Source: Brevinematales bacterium (GTDB lineage Bacteria > Spirochaetota > Brevinematia > Brevinematales > GWF1-51-8). Taken from it: 64,000 bases of DNA. The translations under genes and the position numbers were made by a program. The notes below the pieces were generated by a model. That model was not told where the DNA came from. It did no database searches and saw only the letters and a program-made list of their open reading frames with translations. Shown here piece after piece: positions 60,615 to 64,000 of this stretch. Every line of letters starts with the position of its first letter. The first letter of the stretch is position 1. The stretch spans positions 1-64,000 of the forward strand of contig JAGVBZ010000008.1 of the NCBI GenBank assembly GCA_020059465.1. The letters run 5' to 3'.

Positions 60615-61316
60615 ATGAATAGTCAGCAGATCAAACAGATCGCTATGGAATTAGGCGCCGATCTCTGCGGGATCGCGTCGGAGGAAAGGTTCTCCGGCGC
60701 GCCGGAAGGATTCCGCCCGCGCGATATCTACTCGAAATGCAAATCGGTAGCGGTGTTCGCGAAACGTGTGCCGTCCGAATCCCTCTACGCGGAGAACATT
60801 ATCTCCTATACGCATATCAATAACCTCGTCATGCAGGAGACCGACCGGACCGCGTTGTCGATCTCGCTCGCGCTTCAGGATAAGGGCATCCCGAATGTCA
60901 TGATTCCCACCGACGACCCGTTGGAGTACTGGGAACCGGAGAACCAGTACGCCCGCGGGATACTTTCCCTGCGTCACGCCGGATACCTGTCCGGTCTCGG
61001 ATACCTTGGGAAAAACACCCTGCTGATCAACCCGCGCTATGGGAATATGTTACAGATCGGCGCGGTGCTTCTGGGTATCGTTCTCGAACCGGATAAGATA
61101 CTCGATACGAGATGTCCCGACGGATGCAGGCTCTGTATCGACAACTGCCCGGCGGGTGCGCTTGACGGTACGACAGTCATCCAGAAACTCTGCCGCCCGC
61201 TGTCCAATTTCAAAACCGAAAAGGGCTATACCCTCAAGAAGTGCTATAGATGCCGTAATGTCTGCCCGTCTGCGGCGGGTACTGCGCGTACTTCGCACAC
61301 TAATCCCATTACATAG
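60615..61316 (+). CDS. QueG-like iron-sulfur protein (epoxyqueuosine reductase family)
   Basis: I start at the ATG at 60615 (233 residues), with GAGGA upstream; the ORF-track extension overlaps the YD protein in another frame. The N-terminal part is family-typical (MELGADLCGIASEERF, GAPEGFRPRDIYSKCKSVAV). The C-terminal half has a ferredoxin-type cluster CPDGCRLCIDNCP, and CYRCRNVCP gives a second set of cysteines. E. coli QueG is about 379 residues; this one is shorter and lacks the C-terminal HEAT-like part. It is therefore one of the shorter 4Fe-4S relatives whose substrate is uncertain. Confidence 0.8.
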   Translation: MNSQQIKQIAMELGADLCGIASEERFSGAPEGFRPRDIYSKCKSVAVFAKRVPSESLYAENIISYTHINNLVMQETDRTALSISLALQDKGIPNVMIPTDDPLEYWEPENQYARGILSLRHAGYLSGLGYLGKNTLLINPRYGNMLQIGAVLLGIVLEPDKILDTRCPDGCRLCIDNCPAGALDGTTVIQKLCRPLSNFKTEKGYTLKKCYRCRNVCPSAAGTARTSHTNPIT

Positions 61317-61446
61317 TATGGTACTCAATCAGACAGTCAGCCTGCGATGAATAAACAGCATAGCCGTCGCGTACCTCGTACGCAAATCCTATTAGGTAAT
61401 ACTGCAATTATTCGGTTCAGCCAGCCTGCGGATGACAAATAGACCA

Positions 61447-61788
61447 TTATCCCCGGAATATAAAGAATACCGCGCCCATCAGGCATAACGCCGCCCACAG
61501 GTAATTCAGCTTGATCGGCTGGCCCATATAGAACACGGCGAACGGGACGAACACCGCGAGGGTAATCACTTCCTGCATGATCTTCAGTTTCGGGAGGTCA
61601 AGCACCGTATAACCGATCCGGTTCGCGGGCACCTGCAGCATATACTCGAACAGCGCGATACCCCAACTTACCAGCGCGGCGATCCACCACGGTTTATCGT
61701 GGAGATTCTTCAGGTGGGAATACCACGCGAACGTCATGAATACGTTGGAACACACGAGAAGCAGAATAGTCTGCGCGATAGGAGGCAT
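61447..61788 (-). CDS. DUF486/DMT-family small membrane protein
   Basis: A 113-residue protein with GGAG 6 nt before the ATG. Four hydrophobic segments are visible (AQTILLLVCSNVFMTFAWYS, WWIAALVSWGIALFEYML, VITLAVFVPFAVFYMG, NYLWAALCLMGAVFFIF). YSHLKNLHDKPWWIAALVSW and NRIGYTVLDLPKLKIMQE match the DUF486 pattern, a branch of the drug/metabolite transporter fold. Transport function in this small group is not established. It is a single-gene unit next to the ankyrin gene. Confidence 0.85.
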   Translation of the reverse strand: MPPIAQTILLLVCSNVFMTFAWYSHLKNLHDKPWWIAALVSWGIALFEYMLQVPANRIGYTVLDLPKLKIMQEVITLAVFVPFAVFYMGQPIKLNYLWAALCLMGAVFFIFRG

Positions 61789-61869
61789 GTTTTTCTCCGG
61801 GATAATGAAGAAATCGAATCACCCAATTATCGGCAGAATTTGTTCGCGGTATCTATCTGCATCGTACTT

Positions 61870-63282
61870 TTATTTCGCCCCGGCTGCCTTCAGGAGATTG
61901 ATCATTTCTATATTTCCTTTTTTATTAGCAATACCCATCGCCGTCATGCCTTTCTTAGAAACCGCATTGATATCGGCTTTCGCCGCAATTAATACATTTA
62001 CGGCATCTGTTTGCCCGAATTCAGCCGCCAGCATCAACGCCGTCCAGCCAAAAATATCAACACTATTAATATCAGCCTTCGCCGTTATTAACGCGGTTAA
62101 TGTGCCGGAATACCCATGACCTGCCGCGATTATCAACGCAGTCGCTCCGTCTTTTTTTGCAGCATTGACATTAGCCCCCGCCGCAATCAGCGCATTTACT
62201 GCATCCGTATGCCCATTTTCCGCCGCGAACATCAACGCCGTCCAGCCATCGTTATTGCTCGCGTTAACATCAACCTTTCCCGCAATTAGCGTTTCTACTA
62301 CGTCTGTATGTCCGTTCTGCGCGGCAACCATCAAGACGGTGGTGCTGTTTTTTGTTTCCGCGTTTATATCAGCTTTCGCGGCAATCAGCGCATCTATTAT
62401 GCCCATCTTTCCGCTGGCGGCCGCTGACATTAGCGCCGTCCAGCCGGATTCGCTGACCGCGTTAACGTCAGCCTTCGCATTAATCAGCGTCTTTACAGTA
62501 TCCATATGTCCGCCATACGCCGCATTCATCAACATTGTCCATCCGGTTTTATTAACCGCGTTAATATCGGCCTTTGCTGCGATCAGCGCCTTAACCGCGT
62601 CTGTATGTCCTTTTTCAGCCGCAATCATCAATACCGTCCAGCCGTCTTTATCAACCGCGTTGACATCAGCCTTTGCCGTTATCAACGCCCTTACAATGTC
62701 CGTATATCCTTTTGCCGATGCTTTTATCAACGCCGTCGCACCACCCTTTTTAACAGCGTCAACATCGGCTTTCGCGGCAATCAGCGCCTTTACAGCGCCT
62801 GTATTCCCTGTGTCCGCCGCGATCATCAATGCAGTCCAGCCGTCTTTATCTACTGCGTTGACATCAGCCTTCGCTATAATCAGCATCTTTATTATGTCCG
62901 TACTTCCGTTCTTCGCAGCAAACATCAATGCCGTCGCGCCCTTATTATTACCCGCGTTTACATTAGCCTTCACGGCTATCAGAGCCTTCACTGTGTCCGT
63001 ATGTCCTTTTTCCGCCGCAAACATCAATGCCGTTTTATTGTACTTACTGATTATGTTTACATCAGCCTTCGCTGAAATCAGCGCATTGATTACATCAACA
63101 TTTCCTTTTTCAGCCGCAATCATCAACGCCGTTTCACCGTCCTTATTTAGTACTTCGTTTATATCCCCCTTATAATTCTTAATAAACTCGATATCCCCTT
63201 CCTTCGCCGCGTCCAGCAGATTATCCGCAGGGAATAACATCGCCGGAAATAAAAATAGTATCAACACTATGAATTTCATCAT
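61870..63282 (-). CDS. exported ankyrin-repeat protein
   Basis: A 470-residue protein with AGGGGG 6 nt before the ATG and a signal peptide (MMKFIVLILFLFPAMLFPA). The rest is about thirteen 33-residue ankyrin repeats with the usual GWTALMIAAEKGHTDAVKAL pattern. The repeats are near-identical in protein and DNA (99-bp periodicity), so recent expansion or exchange between units is likely and unit number may vary between strains. Exported ankyrin proteins bind other proteins in the periplasm or outside; the partner is unknown. Confidence 0.9.
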   Translation of the reverse strand: MMKFIVLILFLFPAMLFPADNLLDAAKEGDIEFIKNYKGDINEVLNKDGETALMIAAEKGNVDVINALISAKADVNIISKYNKTALMFAAEKGHTDTVKALIAVKANVNAGNNKGATALMFAAKNGSTDIIKMLIIAKADVNAVDKDGWTALMIAADTGNTGAVKALIAAKADVDAVKKGGATALIKASAKGYTDIVRALITAKADVNAVDKDGWTVLMIAAEKGHTDAVKALIAAKADINAVNKTGWTMLMNAAYGGHMDTVKTLINAKADVNAVSESGWTALMSAAASGKMGIIDALIAAKADINAETKNSTTVLMVAAQNGHTDVVETLIAGKVDVNASNNDGWTALMFAAENGHTDAVNALIAAGANVNAAKKDGATALIIAAGHGYSGTLTALITAKADINSVDIFGWTALMLAAEFGQTDAVNVLIAAKADINAVSKKGMTAMGIANKKGNIEMINLLKAAGAK

Positions 63283-63562
63283 ACGAAGCCCCCTATTAAA
63301 TCATTTAAAACTATTGTAATTCCAGTAAACTATTCTGTCAATGAATCGTTTTTTTATCCGCGTATCCGATCAATCCGCCGGCCCCATTATCACACGGATT
63401 ACACGGATTGCGCCGATTCGCGCGGAAACCGGAGGCCGAGTGCGAAGCATATCGAGGCGGGCTTATCATTCATTATCATTCGCGTTTATTCGTGTTTATT
63501 TGCCGATGGTTTCCTATTTCACTTTTTACTTTACACTTTCAACTTCCTGCTGAACAAAAAAA
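63283..63562. repeat. intergenic region with dispersed repeat text
   Basis: No gene is seen in this stretch. It contains CACACGGATTACACGGATTG (63391-63410), similar to text near 27130-27200, and TTCGCGTTTATTCGTGTTTA (about 63478-63497), which has the look of common intergenic repeat remnants. Confidence 0.35.
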
Positions 63563-63589
63563 CCGCCCGCAGGACATACCCACGGACGG
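63563..63589 (-). terminator. terminator of the LemA gene
   Basis: On the minus strand CCGTCCG pairs with CGGGCGG (one U-G pair) and is followed by seven T. It lies about 25 nt after the stop. Confidence 0.7.
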
Positions 63590-63612
63590 CCGATTATTAC
63601 CTATATTCAGCG

Positions 63613-64000
63613 TTAAAACTCGACCTTCACCCCTTCCCGCATCGTCACCGATTCGATCTCGTAGTACGGTTTCTTTACAAACCCGCCCATACCCGCGATG
63701 ATCGCGCCGGGGAACATCTGGGTCGCATTGTTGTAATCGCGTACGACCGCGTTGTAGTAACGTCTCGAACGCTCGATCTCGGTCTCGATCTGCTGGAGCT
63801 GTTCCATCAGTTCATTGAACTGCTTGTCGGCCTTGAGATCGGGATAGCTCTCGGTGAGAGAATAGACGCTCCGGAGGGTCTGGGTCAGCATGTTCTCCGC
63901 TTCGATCTGCTTCTGGACGTCGTCGGCCTTGATATTAATCGCCTGGTTACGCGCCTGTATGACACGTTCGAGAGTTTCGCTCTCGTGTTTGGTGTACCCC
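63613..64000 (-). CDS. LemA-family protein, cut by the window edge
   Basis: The frame is open to the right edge, so the N-terminus is missing and at least 129 residues are present. The visible part, GYTKHESETLERVIQARNQA, then LTESYPDLKADKQFNELMEQ and YYNAVVRDYNNATQMFPGAI, is the LemA core. LemA proteins have an N-terminal membrane anchor (outside the window) and a four-helix body; the function is poorly known. The ORF-track start at 63891 is an internal methionine. A hairpin terminator follows the stop. Confidence 0.92.
   Translation of the reverse strand, partial: GYTKHESETLERVIQARNQAINIKADDVQKQIEAENMLTQTLRSVYSLTESYPDLKADKQFNELMEQLQQIETEIERSRRYYNAVVRDYNNATQMFPGAIIAGMGGFVKKPYYEIESVTMREGVKVEF

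Noticed and set aside
62165-63175. 336-residue plus-strand ORF
   Set aside because: It is the antisense shadow of the ankyrin repeats; the repeating composition comes from the opposite strand and it has no ribosome site.

Overview
The window comes from a diderm bacterium of roughly 50% GC. Evidence for an outer membrane includes an OmpA-domain protein, a BamA/D15-type barrel, a barrel fused to an Lnb-type domain and many lipoproteins. Gene content (ComFB-type protein, PorV-like/OmpA giant, PpiC lipoproteins, serpins) suggests a spirochaete or a neighbouring phylum, but I hold that loosely. There is no rRNA, tRNA, CRISPR array, phage module or transposase. Expression signals are clear: AGGAG/GGAGG ribosome sites, frequent GTG and TTG starts, and many sigma70-type promoters with a strict 16-18 nt spacer.

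Left part (1-18000, mostly minus strand): a small secreted ORF; a secreted GH15 glycosidase with a metallophosphoesterase lipoprotein; a plus-strand lipid kinase; a 1379-residue envelope protein (PorV-like barrel, Ig-like repeats, OmpA tail); a second metallophosphoesterase lipoprotein in an overlapping operon with an outer-membrane protein and a short RNase R; and three tandem PpiC-type foldases.

Middle (18000-39300): an AT-rich 32-residue-repeat lipoprotein sits between two near-identical promoters, followed by the MoxR-DUF58-DUF4129-like operon, a ComFB-like protein, PyrK, a TPR/transglutaminase-like protein, glycogen phosphorylase, a diguanylate cyclase facing a small coiled-coil gene, TldD, RibD with a TPR protein, DnaA (without dnaN nearby), a SurA-N-like protein and PanB.

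Right part (39300-64000): an Lnb-like/barrel protein; two tandem paralogous Ser/Gln-rich membrane proteins; an MBL hydrolase; an acetyltransferase; a frameshifted small gene; two tandem serpins beside a PAS/GAF sensor that has no output domain; PTS enzyme I; a kinase with seven 21-residue coiled-coil repeats and no H-box histidine; dodecin; a methyltransferase; a D15 barrel; a YD-like repeat secreted protein; a QueG-like iron-sulfur protein; a DUF486 protein; an ankyrin protein; and a LemA gene cut by the right edge.

The dominant theme is envelope biogenesis and periplasmic proteins (foldases, barrels, protease inhibitors, lipoproteins), with glycogen/maltodextrin use (GH15, GlgP, PtsI) as a minor theme. 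The observations most worth a second look are the duplicated promoter around the AT-rich gene, the three foldases with a shared cysteine-containing module, the serpin/orphan-sensor cluster, the Ser/Gln-rich pair, the H-box-less kinase, and the altered DNA-contact residue in DnaA.
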